From Gordius sp. MW1 (taxonomy: Eukaryota; Nematomorpha; Gordioida; Gordea; Gordiidae): a stretch of DNA of 64,000 nt. The position numbers were made by a program, and so were the translations under genes. Position 1 is the first letter of the stretch. Every line of letters begins with the position of its first letter. Location: NCBI GenBank assembly GCA_964036665.1, contig OZ038527.1, positions 12,803,835 to 12,867,834 on the forward strand, given 5' to 3'. The notes under the pieces are model-generated. The model was not told the origin of the DNA, did no database searches, and saw nothing but the letters and a program-made list of their open reading frames with translations. Shown one piece after another: positions 37,310-51,400 of this stretch.

Positions 37310-40300
37310 AATTAAGCACTCACGTTGCGATACAACAAACTAATCGCAACAATAAAACGTTGTCTTTTGTCAAAATGATAGTTCTCGCAGCTTAAAACCT
37401 CTTTTCGGAAGTCAATCGAAGATAATAAGATTCTCAAATCGGCTTACTTTTATATATTTTTTCAAGCTCTTTCACATAGAATCGAAAAAAACAAATATTT
37501 TTACCTCAAAATTTTTCACATTTTTTTCTTTCAACCGTATTTATCCGATAAAAGTTGTCGTTTTCAGACGTGGTTTATATGATAAAAAGTAAAAATTTAT
37601 CAGAATCAGAAAACTATTACTTTGAAATCATGATCGCATAGAGCAGTTTTCAAAAATTAAAAACTCACGTTGCGATACAACAAACTAATCGCAACAAAAA
37701 AACGTTGTCTTTTGTCAAAATGATAGTTCTCGCAGCTTAAAACCTCTTTTCGGAAGTCAATCGAGGATAATAGGATTCTCAAATTGGCTTATTTTTATAT
37801 ATTTTTTTACGCTCTTTCACATAGAATCGAAAAAAATAAATATTTTTACCTCAAAATTTTTCACATTTTTTTCTTTCAACCGTATTCATCCGATGAAAGT
37901 TGTTGTTTTCAGACGTTGTTTCCATGATAAAAAGTAAAAATTTATCAGAATCAGAAAACTATTACTTTGAAATCATGATCGCGTAGAGCAATTTTCAAAA
38001 ATTAAGCCCTTACGTTTGATACAACAAACTAATCGCAAAAATAAAACGTTGTCTTTTGTCAAAATGATAGTTCTCGCAGCTTAAAACCTCTTTTCGGAAG
38101 TCAATCGAGGATAATAGGATTCTCAAATTGGCTTATTTTTATATATTTTTATACGCTCTTTCACATAGAATCGAAAAAAATGAATATTTTTACCTCAAAA
38201 TTTTTCACATTTTTTTATTCAACCGTATTCATCCGATGAAAGTTGTCGTTTTCAGACGTTGTTTCCATGATAAAAAGTAAAAATTTATCAGAATCAGAAA
38301 ACTATTACTTTGAAATCATGATTGCATAGAGCAGTTTTCAAAAATTAAGCACTCACGTTTGATACAACAAACTAATCGCAACAATAAAACGTTGCTTTTG
38401 TCAAAATGATAGTTCTCGCAGCTTAAAACCTCTTTTCGGAAGTCAATCGAGGATAATAAGATTCTCAAATCGGCTTACTTTTATATATTTTTTCAAGCTC
38501 TTTCACATAGAATCGAAAAAAATAAATATTTTTACCTCAAAATTTTTCACATTTTTTTCTTTCAACCGTATTCATCCGATAAAAGTTGTCGTTTTCAGAC
38601 GTGGTTTATATGATAAAAAGTAAAAATTTATCAGAATCAGAAAACTATTACTTTGAAATCATGATCGCATAGAGCAGTTTTCAAAAATTAAAAACTCACG
38701 TTGCGATACAACAAACTAATCGCAACAATAAAACGTTGTCTTTTGTCAAAATGATAGTTCTCGCAACTTAAAACCTCTTTTCGGAAGTCAATCGAGGATA
38801 ATAGGATTCTCAAATTGGCTTATTTTTATATATTTTTTTACGCTCTTTCACATAGAATCGAAAAAAAGGAATATTTTTACCTCAAAATTTTTCACATTTT
38901 TTTATTCAACAGTATTCATCCGATGAAAGTTGTCGTTCAGACGCTGTTTCCATGATAAAAAGTAAAAATTTATCAGAATCAGAAAACTATTACTTTGAAA
39001 TCATGAGCGCATAGAGCAATTTTCAAAAATTAAGCACTCACGTTGCGATACAACAAACTAATCGTAACAATAAAACGTTGTCTTTTGTCAAAATGATAGT
39101 TCTCGCAGCTTAAAACCTCTTTTCGGAAGTCAATCGAGGATAATAGGATTCTCAAATCGGCTTACTTTTATATATTTTTTCAAGCTCTTTCACATAGAAT
39201 CAAAAAAAATAAATATTTTCACCTCAAAATTTTTCACATTTTTTTCTTTTAACCGTATTCATCCGATAAAAGTTGTCGTTTTCAGACGTGGTTTATATGA
39301 TAAAAAGTAAAAATTTATCAGAATCAGAAAACTATTACTTTGAAATCATGATCGCATAGAGCAGTTTTCAAAAATAAAAAACTCACGTTGCGATACAACA
39401 AACTAATCGCATCAATAAAACGTTGTCTTTTGTCAAAATGATAGTTCTCGCAGCTTAAAACCTCTTTTCGGAAGTCAATCCAGGATAATAGGATTCTCAA
39501 ATTGGCTTATTTTTATATATTTTGTTACGCTCTTTCACATAGAATCGAAAAAAATGAATATTTTTACCTTAAAATTTTTCACATTTTTTTATTCAAATGT
39601 CATCCGATGAAAGTTGTCGTTTTCAGACGTTGTTTCCATGATACAAAGTAAAAATTTATAAGAATCAGAAAACTATTACTTTGAAATCATGATCGCATAG
39701 AGCAATTTTGAAAAATTAAGCACTCACGTTGCGATACAACAAACTAATCGCAACAATAAAACGTTGTCTTTTGTCAAAATGATAGTTCTAGCGGCTTAAA
39801 ACCTCTTTTCGGAAATCAATCGAGGATAATAAGATTCTCAAATCGGCTTACTTTTATATATTTTTTCAAGCTCTTTCACATAGAATCAAAAAAAAATAAA
39901 TATTTTTACCTCAAAATTTTTCACATTTTTTTCTTTCAACCGTATTCATCCGATAAAAGTTGTCGTTTTCAGACGTGGTTTATATGATAAAAAGTAAAAA
40001 TTTATCAGAATCAGAAAACTATTACTTTGAAATCATGATCGCATAGAGCAGTTTTCAAAAATTAAAAACTCACGTTGCGATACAACAAACTAATCGCAAC
40101 AATAAAACGTTGTCTTTTGTCAAAATGATAGTTCTCGCAACTTAAAACCTCTTTTCGGAAGTCAATCGAGGATAATAGGATTCTCAAATTGGCTTATTTT
40201 TATATATTTTTTTACGCTCTTTCACATAGAATCGAAAAAAAGGAATATTTTTACCTCAAAATTTTTCACATTTTTTTATTCAACCGTATTCATCCGATGA

Positions 40301-41414
40301 AAGTTGTCGTTTTCAGACGCTGTTTCCATGATAAAAAGTAAAAATTTATCAGAATCAGAAAACTAATACTTTGAAATCATGGCGCATAGAGCAATTTTCA
40401 AAAATTAAGCACTCACGTTGCGATACAACAAACTAATCGCAACAATAAAACGTTTGTCCTTTGTCAAAATGATGGCTCTCGCAGCTTAAAACCTCTTTTC
40501 GGAAGTCAATCGAGGATAATAGGATTCTCAAATTGGCTTACTTTTATATATTTTTTCAAGCTCTTTCACATAGAATCGAAAAAAATAAATATTACTACCT
40601 CAAAATTTTTCACATTTTTTTATTCATCCGATGAAAGTTGTCGTTTTCAGACGTTGTTTCCATGATAAAAATTAACAATTTATCAGAATCAGAAAATTAT
40701 TACTTTGAAATCATCATCGCATAGAGCAGTTTTCAAAAATTAAGCACTCACGTTGCGATACAACAAACTAATCGCAACAATAAAACGTTGTCCTTTGTCA
40801 AAATGATGGCTCTCGCCTTAAAACCTCTTTTCGGAAGTCAATCGAGGATAATAGGATTCTCAAATTGGCTTACTTTTATATATTTTTTCAAGCTCTTTCA
40901 CATAGAATCGAAAAAAATAAATATTACTACCTCAAAATTTTTCACATTTTTTTATTCATCCGATGAAAGTTGTCGTTTTCAGACGTTGTTTCCATGATAA
41001 AAAGTAACAATTTATCAGAATCAGAAAACTATCACTTTGAAATCATCATCGCATAGAGCAGTTTTCAAAAATTAAGCACTCACGTTGCGATACAACAAAC
41101 TAATCGCAACAATAAAACGTTGTCCTTTGTCAAAATGATGGCTCTCGCAGCTTAAAACCTCTTTTCGGAAGTCAATCGAGGATAATAGGATTCTCAAATT
41201 GGCTTACTTTTATATATTTTTTCAAGCTCTTTCACATAGAATCGAAAAAAAATAAATATTACTACCTCAAAATATTTCACATTTTTTTATTCAACCGTAT
41301 TCATGCGATGAAAGTTGTCGTTCTCAGACTTTGTTTCCATGATAAAAAGTAACAATTTATCAGAATCAGAAAACTATTACTTTGAAATCATCATCGCATA
41401 GAGCAGTTTTCAAA
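37310..41414. repeat. Diverged 4.1-4.4 kb duplication, right copy (12 monomers)
   Basis: Monomer starts are 37310, 37655, 38000, 38343, 38686, 39028, 39373, 39714, 40060, 40403, 40738 and 41070. The block begins with left-domain monomers and passes into right-domain monomers at 40403, repeating the same passage at 36298 in the left copy. The pair 38343-39027 is closer to 25372-26056 than to anything in the left copy, which suggests later exchange. The last use of ACGCTC in the window is in the monomer starting 40060. Confidence 0.85.
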
Positions 41415-42754
41415 AATTAAGCCCTCACGTTGCGATACAACAAACTAATCGCAACAATAAAACGTTTTCTTTTGTCAAAATGATAGTTCGCGCAGCTTAA
41501 AACCTCTTTTCAATCGAGGATAATAGGATTCTCAAATTGGCTTACTTTTATATATTTTTTCAAGCTTTTTCACATAGAATCGAAAAAAATAAATATTTTT
41601 ACCTCAAAATTTTTCACATTTTTTTATTCATCCGATGAAAGTTGTCGTTTTCAGACGTTGTTTAGATGATAAAAAGTAAAAATTTATCAGAATCAGAAAA
41701 CTATTACTTTGAAATTATCATCGCATAGAGCACTTTTCAAAAATTAAGCACTCACGTTGCAATACAACAAACTAATCGCAACAATAAAACGTTGTATTTT
41801 GTCAAAATGCAGCTTAAAACCTCTTTTAGGATGTCAATCGAGGATAATAGGATTCTCAAATTGGCTTACTTTTATATATTTTTTTAAGCTCTTTCACATA
41901 GAATCGAAAAAAATAAATATTTTTACCTCAAAATTTTTCACATTTTTTTATTCATCCGATGAAAGTTGTCGTTTTCAGACGTGGTTTCCATGATAAAAAG
42001 TAACAATTTATCAGAATAAGAAAACTATTAATTTGAAATTATGATCGCATAGAGCAGTTTTCAAAAATTAAGCACTCACGTTGCGATACAACAAACTAAT
42101 CGCAACAATAAAACGTTGTCTTTTGTCAAAATGATGGCTCTCGCAGCTTAAAACCTCTTTTCGGAAGTCTATCGAGGATAATAGGATTCTCAAATTGGCT
42201 TACTTTTATATATTTTTTCAAGCTCTTTCACATAGAATCGAAAAAAATAAATATTACTACCTCAAAATATTTCACATTTTTTTATTCAACCGTATTCATG
42301 CGATGAAAGTTGTCGTTTTCAGACGTTGTTTCCATGATAAAAAGTAACAATTTATCAGAATCAGAAAACTATTACTTTGAAATCATCATCGCATAGAGCA
42401 GTTTTCAAAAATTAAGCCCTCACGTTGCGATACAACAAACTAATCGCAACAATAAAACGTTGTCTTTTGTCAAAATGATAGTTCTCGCAACTTAAAACCT
42501 CTTTTCGGAAGTCATTCGAGGATAATAGGATTCTCAAATTGGCTTACTTTTATATATTTTTTCAAGCTCTTTCACATAGAATCGAAAAAAAATAAATATT
42601 ACTACCTCAAAATATTTCACATTTTTTTATTCAACCGTATTCATGCGATGAAAGTTGTCGTTCTCAGACTTTGTTTCCATGATAAAAAGTAACAATTTAT
42701 CAGAATCAGAAAACTATTACTTTGAAATCATCATCGCATAGAGCAGTTTTCAAA
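41415..42754. repeat. 4-monomer higher-order repeat, copy 1 (1340 bp)
   Basis: Monomer starts are 41415, 41742, 42066 and 42410 (327, 324, 344, 345). The 327-bp copy lacks GGAAGTC (CTCTTTTCAATCG). The 324-bp copy has AAAATGCAGCTT, losing 10 bases, and GTTGCAAT, which breaks the dyad. The 344-bp copy has AAGTCTATCG. A 60-78 codon open frame here (41757-41993) starts at TTG and is a by-product of the indels, not a gene. Confidence 0.92.
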
Positions 42755-44094
42755 AATTAAGCCCTCACGTTGCGATACAACAAACTAATCGCAACAATAA
42801 AACGTTTTCTTTTGTCAAAATGATAGTTCGCGCAGCTTAAAACCTCTTTTCAATCGAGGATAATAGGATTCTCAAATTGGCTTACTTTTATATATTTTTT
42901 CAAGCTTTTTCACATAGAATCGAAAAAAATAAATATTTTTACCTCAAAATTTTTCACATTTTTTTATTCATCCGATGAAAGTTGTCGTTTTCAGACGTTG
43001 TTTAGATGATAAAAAGTAAAAATTTATCAGAATCAGAAAACTATTACTTTGAAATTATCATCGCATAGAGCACTTTTCAAAAATTAAGCACTCACGTTGC
43101 AATACAACAAACTAATCGCAACAATAAAACGTTGTATTTTGTCAAAATGCAGCTTAAAACCTCTTTTAGGATGTCAATCGAGGATAATAGGATTCTCAAA
43201 TTGGCTTACTTTTATATATTTTTTTAAGCTCTTTCACATAGAATCGAAAAAAATAAATATTTTTACCTCAAAATTTTTCACATTTTTTTATTCATCCGAT
43301 GAAAGTTGTCGTTTTCAGACGTGGTTTCCATGATAAAAAGTAACAATTTATCAGAATAAGAAAACTATTAATTTGAAATTATGATCGCATAGAGCAGTTT
43401 TCAAAAATTAAGCACTCACGTTGCGATACAACAAACTAATCGCAACAATAAAACGTTGTCTTTTGTCAAAATGATGGCTCTCGCAGCTTAAAACCTCTTT
43501 TCGGAAGTCTATCGAGGATAATAGGATTCTCAAATTGGCTTACTTTTATATATTTTTTCAAGCTCTTTCACATAGAATCGAAAAAAATAAATATTACTAC
43601 CTCAAAATATTTCACATTTTTTTATTCAACCGTATTCATGCGATGAAAGTTGTCGTTTTCAGACGTTGTTTCCATGATAAAAAGTAACAATTTATCAGAA
43701 TCAGAAAACTATTACTTTGAAATCATCATCGCATAGAGCAGTTTTCAAAAATTAAGCCCTCACGTTGCGATACAACAAACTAATCGCAACAATAAAACGT
43801 TGTCTTTTGTCAAAATGATAGTTCTCGCAACTTAAAACCTCTTTTCGGAAGTCATTCGAGGATAATAGGATTCTCAAATTGGCTTACTTTTATATATTTT
43901 TTCAAGCTCTTTCACATAGAATCGAAAAAAAATAAATATTACTACCTCAAAATATTTCACATTTTTTTATTCAACCGTATTCATGCGATGAAAGTTGTCG
44001 TTTTCAGACGTTGTTTCCATGATAAAAAGTAACAATTTATCAGAATAAGAAAACTATTACTTTGAAATCATCATCGCATAGAGCAGTTTTCAAA
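42755..44094. repeat. 4-monomer higher-order repeat, copy 2 (1340 bp)
   Basis: Monomer starts are 42755, 43082, 43406 and 43750, with lengths identical to copy 1. The main difference is in the last monomer, where copy 1 has GTTCTCAGACTTTG and this copy has GTTTTCAGACGTTG and CAGAATAAG. Because 41070 also ends with GTTCTCAGACTTTG, the exchanged unit probably began within 41070. Confidence 0.92.
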
Positions 44095-44421
44095 AATTAA
44101 GCCCTCACGTTGCGATACAACAAACTAATCGCAACAATAAAACGTTTTCTTTTGTCAAAATGATAGTTCGCGCAGCTTAAAACCTCTTTTCAATCGAGGA
44201 TAATAGGATTCTCAAATTGGCTTACTTTTATATATTTTTTCAAGCTCTTTCACATAGAATCGAAAAAAATAAATATTTTTACCTCAAAATTTTTCACATT
44301 TTTTTATTCATCCGATGAAAGTTGTCGTTTTCAGACGTTGTTTCCATGATAAAAAGTAACAGTTTATCAGAATCAGAAAACTATTACTTTGAAATCATCA
44401 TCGCATAGAGCAGTTTTCAAA
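44095..44421. repeat. Third 327-bp monomer, truncated continuation of the 1340-bp series
   Basis: This copy again lacks GGAAGTC and sits exactly 1340 bp after 42755, which is itself 1340 bp after 41415. After it the series stops and the 4069-bp block starts. It reads GTTTCCATG where the two earlier copies have GTTTAGATG, so its second half comes from another monomer type. Confidence 0.88.
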
Positions 44422-47400
44422 AATTAAGCCCTCACGTTGCGATACAACAAACTAATCGCAACAATAAAACGTTGTCTTTTGTCAAAATGATAGTTCTCGC
44501 AGCTTAAAACCTCTTTTCGGAAGTCAATCGAGGATAATAGTATTCTCAAATTGGCTTACTTTTATATATTTTTTCAAGCTCTTTCACATAGAATCAAAAA
44601 AAAATAAATATTTTTACCTCAAAATTTTTCACATTTTTTTATTCATCCGATCAAAGTTGTCGTTTTCAGACGTTGTTTCCATGATAAAAAGTAACAATTT
44701 ATCAGAATCAGAAAACTATTACTTTGAAATCATCATCGCATAGAGCAGTTTTCAAAAATTAAGCACTCACGTTGCGATACAACAAACTAATCGCAACAAT
44801 AAAACGTTGTCCTTTGTCAAAATGATGGCTCTCGCAGCTTAAAACCTCTTTTCGGAAGATCGAGGATAATAGGATTCTCAAAATGGCTTACTTTTATATA
44901 TTTTTTCAAGCTCTTTCACATAGAATCGAAAAAAATAAATATTACTACCTCAAAATATTTCACATTTTTTTATTCAACCGTATTCATGCGATGAAAGTTG
45001 TCGTTTTCAGACGTTGTTTCCATGATAAAAAGTAACAATTTATCAGAATCAGAAAACTATTACTTTGAAATCATCATCGCATAGAGCAGTTTTCAAAAAT
45101 TAAGCCCTCACGTTGCGATACAACAAACTAATCGCAACAATAAAACGTTTTCTTTTGTCAAAATGATAGTTCGCGCAGCTTAAAACCTCTTTTCGGAAGT
45201 CAATCGAGGATAATAGGATTCTCAAATTGGCTTACTTTTATATATTTTTTCAAGCTCTTTCACATAGAATCGAAAAAAATAAATGTTTTTACCTCAAAAT
45301 TTTTCACATTTTTTTATTCATCCGATGAAAGTTGTTGTTTTCAGACGTTGTTTCCATGATAAAAAGTAAAAATTTATCAGAATCAGAAAACTATTACTTT
45401 GAAATCATAATCGCATAGAGCACTTTTCAAAAATTAAGCACTCACGTTGCGATACAACAAACTAATCGCAACAATAAAACGTTGTATTTTGTCAAAATGA
45501 TAGTTCTCGCAGCTTAAAACCTCTTTTCGGAAGTCAATCGAGGATAATAGAATTCTCAAATTGGCTTACTTTTATATATTTTTTTAAGCTCTTTCACATA
45601 GAATCGAAAAAAATAAATATTTTTACCTCAAAATATTTCACATGTTTTTCTTTCAACCGTATTCATCCGATGAAAGTTGTCGTTTTCAGACGTGGTTTCC
45701 ATGATAAAAAGTAAAAAATTTATCAGAATCAGAAAACTATTACTTTGAAATCATGATCGCATAGAGCAGTTTTCAAAAATTAAGCACTCACTTTGCGATA
45801 CAACAAGCTAATCGCAACCATAAAACGTTGTCTTTTGTCAAAATGATAGTTCTCGCAGCTTAAAACCTCTTTTCGGAAGTCAATCGAGGATAATAGGATT
45901 CTCAAATTGGCTTACTTTTATATATTTTTTCAAGCTCTTTCACATAGAATAGAAAAAAATAAATATTACTACCTCAAAATTTTTCACATTTTTTTATTCA
46001 TCCGATGAAAGTTGTCGTTTTCAGACGTTGTTTCCATGATAAAAAGTAACAGTTTATCAGAATCAGAAAACTATTACTTTGAAATCATCATCGCATAGAG
46101 CAGTTTTCAAAAATTAAGCCCTCACGTTGCGATACAACAAACTAATCGCAACAATAAAACGTTGTCTTTTGTCAAAATGATAGTTCTCGCAGCTTAAAAC
46201 CTCTTTTCGGAAGTCAATCGAGGATAATAGTATTCTCAAATTGGCTTACTTTTATATATTTTTTCAAGCTCTTTCACATAGAATCAAAAAAAATAAATAT
46301 TTTTACCTCAAAATTTTTCACATTTTTTTATTCATCCGATCAAAGTTGTCGTTTTCAGACGTTGTTTCCATGATAAAAAGTAACAATTTATCAGAATCAG
46401 AAAACTATTACTTTGAAATCATCATCGCATAGAGCAGTTTTCAAAAATTAAGCACTCACGTTGCGATACAACAAACTAATCGCAACAATAAAACGTTGTC
46501 CTTTGTCAAAATGATGGCTCTCGCAGCTTAAAACCTCTTTTCGGAAGATCGAGGATAATAGGATTCTCAAATTGGCTTACTTTTATATATTTTTTCAAGC
46601 TCTTTCACATAGAATAGAAAAAAATAAATATTACTACCTCAAAATATTTCACATTTTTTTATTCAACCGTATTCATGCGATGAAAGTTTTCGTTTTCAGA
46701 CGTTGTTTCCATGATAAAAAGTAACAATTTATCAGAATCAGAAAACTATTACTTTGAAATCATCATCGCATAGAGCAGTTTTCAAAAATTAAGCCCTCAC
46801 GTTGCGATTCAACAAACTAATCGCAACAATAAAACGTTTTCTTTTGTCAAAATGATAGTTCTCGCAGCTTAAAACCTCTTTTCGGAAGTCAATCGAGGAT
46901 AATAGGATTCTCAAATTGGCTTACTTTTATATATTTTTTCAAGCTCTTTCACATAGAATAGAAAAAAATAAATATTACTACCTCAAAATATTTCACATTT
47001 TTTTATTCAACCGTATTCTTGCGATGAAAGTTTTCGTTTTCAGACGTTGTTTCCATGATAAAAAGTAACAATTTATCAGAATCAGAAAACTATTACTTTG
47101 AAATCATCATCGCATAGAGCAGTTTTCAAAAATTAAGCCCTCACGTTGCGATACAACAAACTAATCGCAACAATAAAACGTTTTCTTTTGTCAAAATGAT
47201 AGTTCGCGCAGCTTAAAACCTCTTTTCGGAAGTCAATCGAGGATAATAGGATTCTCAAATTGGCTTACTTTTATATATTTTTTCAAGCTCTTTCACATAG
47301 AATCGAAAAAAATAAATATTACTACCTCAAAATTTTTCACATTTTTTTATTCATCCGATGAAAGTTGTCGTTTTCAGACGTTGTTTCCATGATAAAAAGT

Positions 47401-48490
47401 AAAAATTTATCAGAATCAGAAAACTATTACTTTGAAATCATGATCGCATAGAGCACTTTTCAAAAATTAAGCACTCACGTTGCGATACAACAAACTAATC
47501 GCAACAATAAAACGTTGTATTTTGTCAAAATGATAGTTCTCGCAGCTTAAAACCTCTTTTCGGAAGTCAATCGAGGATAATATGATTCTCAAATTGGCTT
47601 ACTTTTATATATTTTTTTAAGCTCTTTCACATAGAATCGAAAAAAATAAATATTTTTACCTCAAAATTTTTCACATGTTTTTCTTTCAACCGTATTCATC
47701 CGATGAAAGTTGTCGTTTTCAGACGTGGTTTCCATGATAAAAAGTAAAAAATTTATCAGAATCAGAAAACTATTACTTTGAAATCATGATCGCATAGAGC
47801 AGTTTTCAAAAATTAAGCCCTCACGTTGCGATACAACAAACTAATCGCAACAATAAAACGTTTTATTTTGTCAAAATGATAGTTCTCGCAGCTTAAAACC
47901 TCTTTTCGGAAGTCAATCGAGGATAATAGGATTCTCAAATTGGCTTACTTTTATATATTTTTTTAAGCTCTTTCACATAGAATCGAAAAAAATAAATATT
48001 TTTACCTCAAAATTTTTCACATGTTTTTCTTTCAACCGTATTCATCCGATGAAAGCCGTCGTTATCAGACGTGGTTTCCATGATAAAAAGTAAAAAATTT
48101 ATCAGAATCAGAAAACTATTACTTTGAAATCATGATCGCATAGAGCAGTTTTCAAAAATTAAGCACTCACTTTGCGATACAACAAGCTAATCGCAACAAT
48201 AAAACGTTGTCTTTTGTCAAAATGATAGTTCTCGCAGCTTAAAACCTCTTTTCGGAAGTCAATCGAGGATAATAGGATTCTCAAATTGGCTTACTTTTAT
48301 ATATTTTTTCAAGCTCTTTCACATAGAATCGAAAAAAATAAATATTACTACCTCAAAATTTTTCACATTTTTTTATTCATCCGATGAAAGTTGTCGTTTT
48401 CAGACGTTGTTTCCATGATAAAAAGTAACAGTTTATCAGAATCAGAAAACTATTACTTTGAAATCATCATCGCATAGAGCAGTTTTCAAA
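44422..48490. repeat. 12-monomer higher-order repeat, copy 1 (4069 bp)
   Basis: Monomer starts are 44422, 44757, 45098, 45432, 45778, 46112, 46446, 46787, 47131, 47465, 47811 and 48157. Diagnostic variants include GGAAGATCGAGG (44757, 46446), CGTGTATT-type T-tract change ACATGTTTTTC (45432, 47465, 47811), CTCACTTTGCGAT with ACAACAAGC (45778, 48157), AATAGAAAAAA (45778, 46446, 46787), TATTCTTGCGATG (46787), TAATATGATTC (47465) and AAAGCCGTCGTTATC (47811). There is weaker internal similarity between 44422-45777 and 46112-47464, hinting at an older, shorter unit. Confidence 0.93.
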
Positions 48491-51400
48491 AATTAAGCCC
48501 TCACGTTGCGATACAACAAACTAATCGCAACAATAAAACGTTGTCTTTTGTCAAAATGATAGTTCTCGCAGCTTAAAACCTCTTTTCGGAAGTCAATCGA
48601 GGATAATAGGATTCTCAAATTGGCTTACTTTTATATATTTTTTCAAGCTCTTTCACATAGAATCGAAAAAAAATAAATATTTTTACCTCAAAATTTTTCA
48701 CATTTTTTTATTCATCCGATCAAAGTTGTCGTTTTCAGACGTTGTTTCCATGATAAAAAGTAACAATTTATCAGAATCAGAAAACTATTACTTTGAAATC
48801 ATCATCGCATAGAGCAGTTTTCAAAAATTAAGCACTCACGTTGCGATACAACAAACTAATCGCAACAATAAAACGTTGTCCTTTGTCAAAATGATGGCTC
48901 TCGCAGCTTAAAACCTCTTTTCGGAAGATCGAGGATAATAGGATTCTCAAAATGGCTTACTTTTATATATTTTTTCAAGCTCTTTCACATAGAATCGAAA
49001 AAAATAAATATTACTACCTCAAAATATTTCACATTTTTTTATTCAACCGTATTCATGCGATGAAAGTTGTCGTTTTCAGACGTTGTTTCCATGATAAAAA
49101 GTAACAATTTATCAGAATCAGAAAACTATTACTTTGAAATCATCATCGCATAGAGCAGTTTTCAAAAATTAAGCCCTCACGTTGCGATTCAACAAACTAA
49201 TCGCAACAATAAAACGTTTTCTTTTGTCAAAATGATAGTTCGCGCAGCTTAAAACCTCTTCTCGGAAGTCAATCGAGGATAATAGGATTCTCAAATTGGC
49301 TTACTTTTATATATTTTTTCAAGCTCTTTCACATAGAATCGAAAAAAATAAATGTTTTTACCTCAAAATTTTTCACATTTTTTTATTCATCCGATGAAAG
49401 TTGTTGTTTTCAGACGTTGTTTCCATGATAAAAAGTAAAAATTTATCAGAATCAGAAAACTATTACTTTGAAATCATAATCGCATAGAGCACTTTTCAAA
49501 AATTAAGCACTCACGTTGCGATACAACAAACTAATCGCAACAATAAAACGTTGTATTTTGTCAAAATGATAGTTCTCGCAGCTTAAAACCTCTTTTCGGA
49601 AGTCAATCGAGGATAATAGAATTCTCAAATTGGCTTACTTTTATATATTTTTTTAAGCTCTTTCACATAGAATCGAAAAAAATAAATATTTTTACCTCAA
49701 AATATTTCACATGTTTTTCTTTCAACCGTATTCATCCGATGAAAGTTGTCGTTTTCAGACGTGGTTTCCATGATAAAAAGTAAAAAATTTATCAGAATCA
49801 GAAAACTATTACTTTGAAATCATGATCGCATAGAGCAGTTTTCAAAAATTAAGCACTCACTTTGCGATACAACAAGCTAATCGCAACCATAAAACGTTGT
49901 CTTTTGTCAAAATGATAGTTCTCGCAGCTTAAAACCTCTTTTCGGAAGTCAATCGAGGATAATAGGATTCTCAAATTGGCTTACTTTTATATATTTTTTC
50001 AAGCTCTTTCACATAGAATAGAAAAAAATAAATATTACTACCTCAAAATTTTTCACATTTTTTTATTCATCCGATGAAAGTTGTCGTTTTCAGACGTTGT
50101 TTCCATGATAAAAAGTAACAGTTTATCAGAATCAGAAAACTATTACTTTGAAATCATCATCGCATAGAGCAGTTTTCAAAAATTAAGCCCTCACGTTGCG
50201 ATACAACAAACTAATCGCAACAATAAAACGTTGTCTTTTGTCAAAATGATAGTTCTCGCAGCTTAAAACCTCTTTTCGGAAGTCAATCGAGGATAATAGT
50301 ATTCTCAAATTGGCTTACTTTTATATATTTTTTCAAGCTCTTTCACATAGAATCAAAAAAAATAAATATTTTTACCTCAAAATTTTTCACATTTTTTTAT
50401 TCATCCGATCAAAGTTGTCGTTTTCAGACGTTGTTTCCATGATAAAAAGTAACAATTTATCAGAATCAGAAAACTATTACTTTGAAATCATCATCGCATA
50501 GAGCAGTTTTCAAAAATTAAGCACTCACGTTGCGATACAACAAACTAATCGCAACAATAAAACGTTGTCCTTTGTCAAAATGATGGCTCTCGCAGCTTAA
50601 AACCTCTTTTCGGAAGATCGAGGATAATAGGATTCTCAAATTGGCTTACTTTTATATATTTTTTCAAGCTCTTTCACATAGAATAGAAAAAAATAAATAT
50701 TACTACCTCAAAATATTTCACATTTTTTTATTCAACCGTATTCATGCGATGAAAGTTTTCGTTTTCAGACGTTGTTTCCATGATAAAAAGTAACAATTTA
50801 TCAGAATCAGAAAACTATTACTTTGAAATCATCATCGCATAGAGCAGTTTTCAAAAATTAAGCCCTCACGTTGCGATTCAACAAACTAATCGCAACAATA
50901 AAACGTTTTCTTTTGTCAAAATGATAGTTCTCGCAGCTTAAAACCTCTTTTCGGAAGTCAATCGAGGATAATAGGATTCTCAAATTGGCTTACTTTTATA
51001 TATTTTTTCAAGCTCTTTCACATAGAATAGAAAAAAATAAATATTACTACCTCAAAATATTTCACATTTTTTTATTCAACCGTATTCTTGCGATGAAAGT
51101 TTTCGTTTTCAGACGTTGTTTCCATGATAAAAAGTAACAATTTATCAGAATCAGAAAACTATTACTTTGAAATCATCATCGCATAGAGCAGTTTTCAAAA
51201 ATTAAGCCCTCACGTTGCGATACAACAAACTAATCGCAACAATAAAACGTTTTCTTTTGTCAAAATGATAGTTCGCGCAGCTTAAAACCTCTTTTCGGAA
51301 GTCAATCGAGGATAATAGGATTCTCAAATTGGCTTACTTTTATATATTTTTTCAAGCTCTTTCACATAGAATCGAAAAAAATAAATATTACTACCTCAAA

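Noticed and set aside
388..50501. Open frames of 60-78 codons recurring in many monomers, rich in Phe, Ile and Lys
   Set aside because: They sit at the same place in each monomer, those I checked start at TTG rather than ATG (for example 11127, 41757, 43097), are opened or closed by the same small indels that define the subfamilies, and never extend through a second monomer. Low-complexity composition follows from the A/T tracts. They are not genes.
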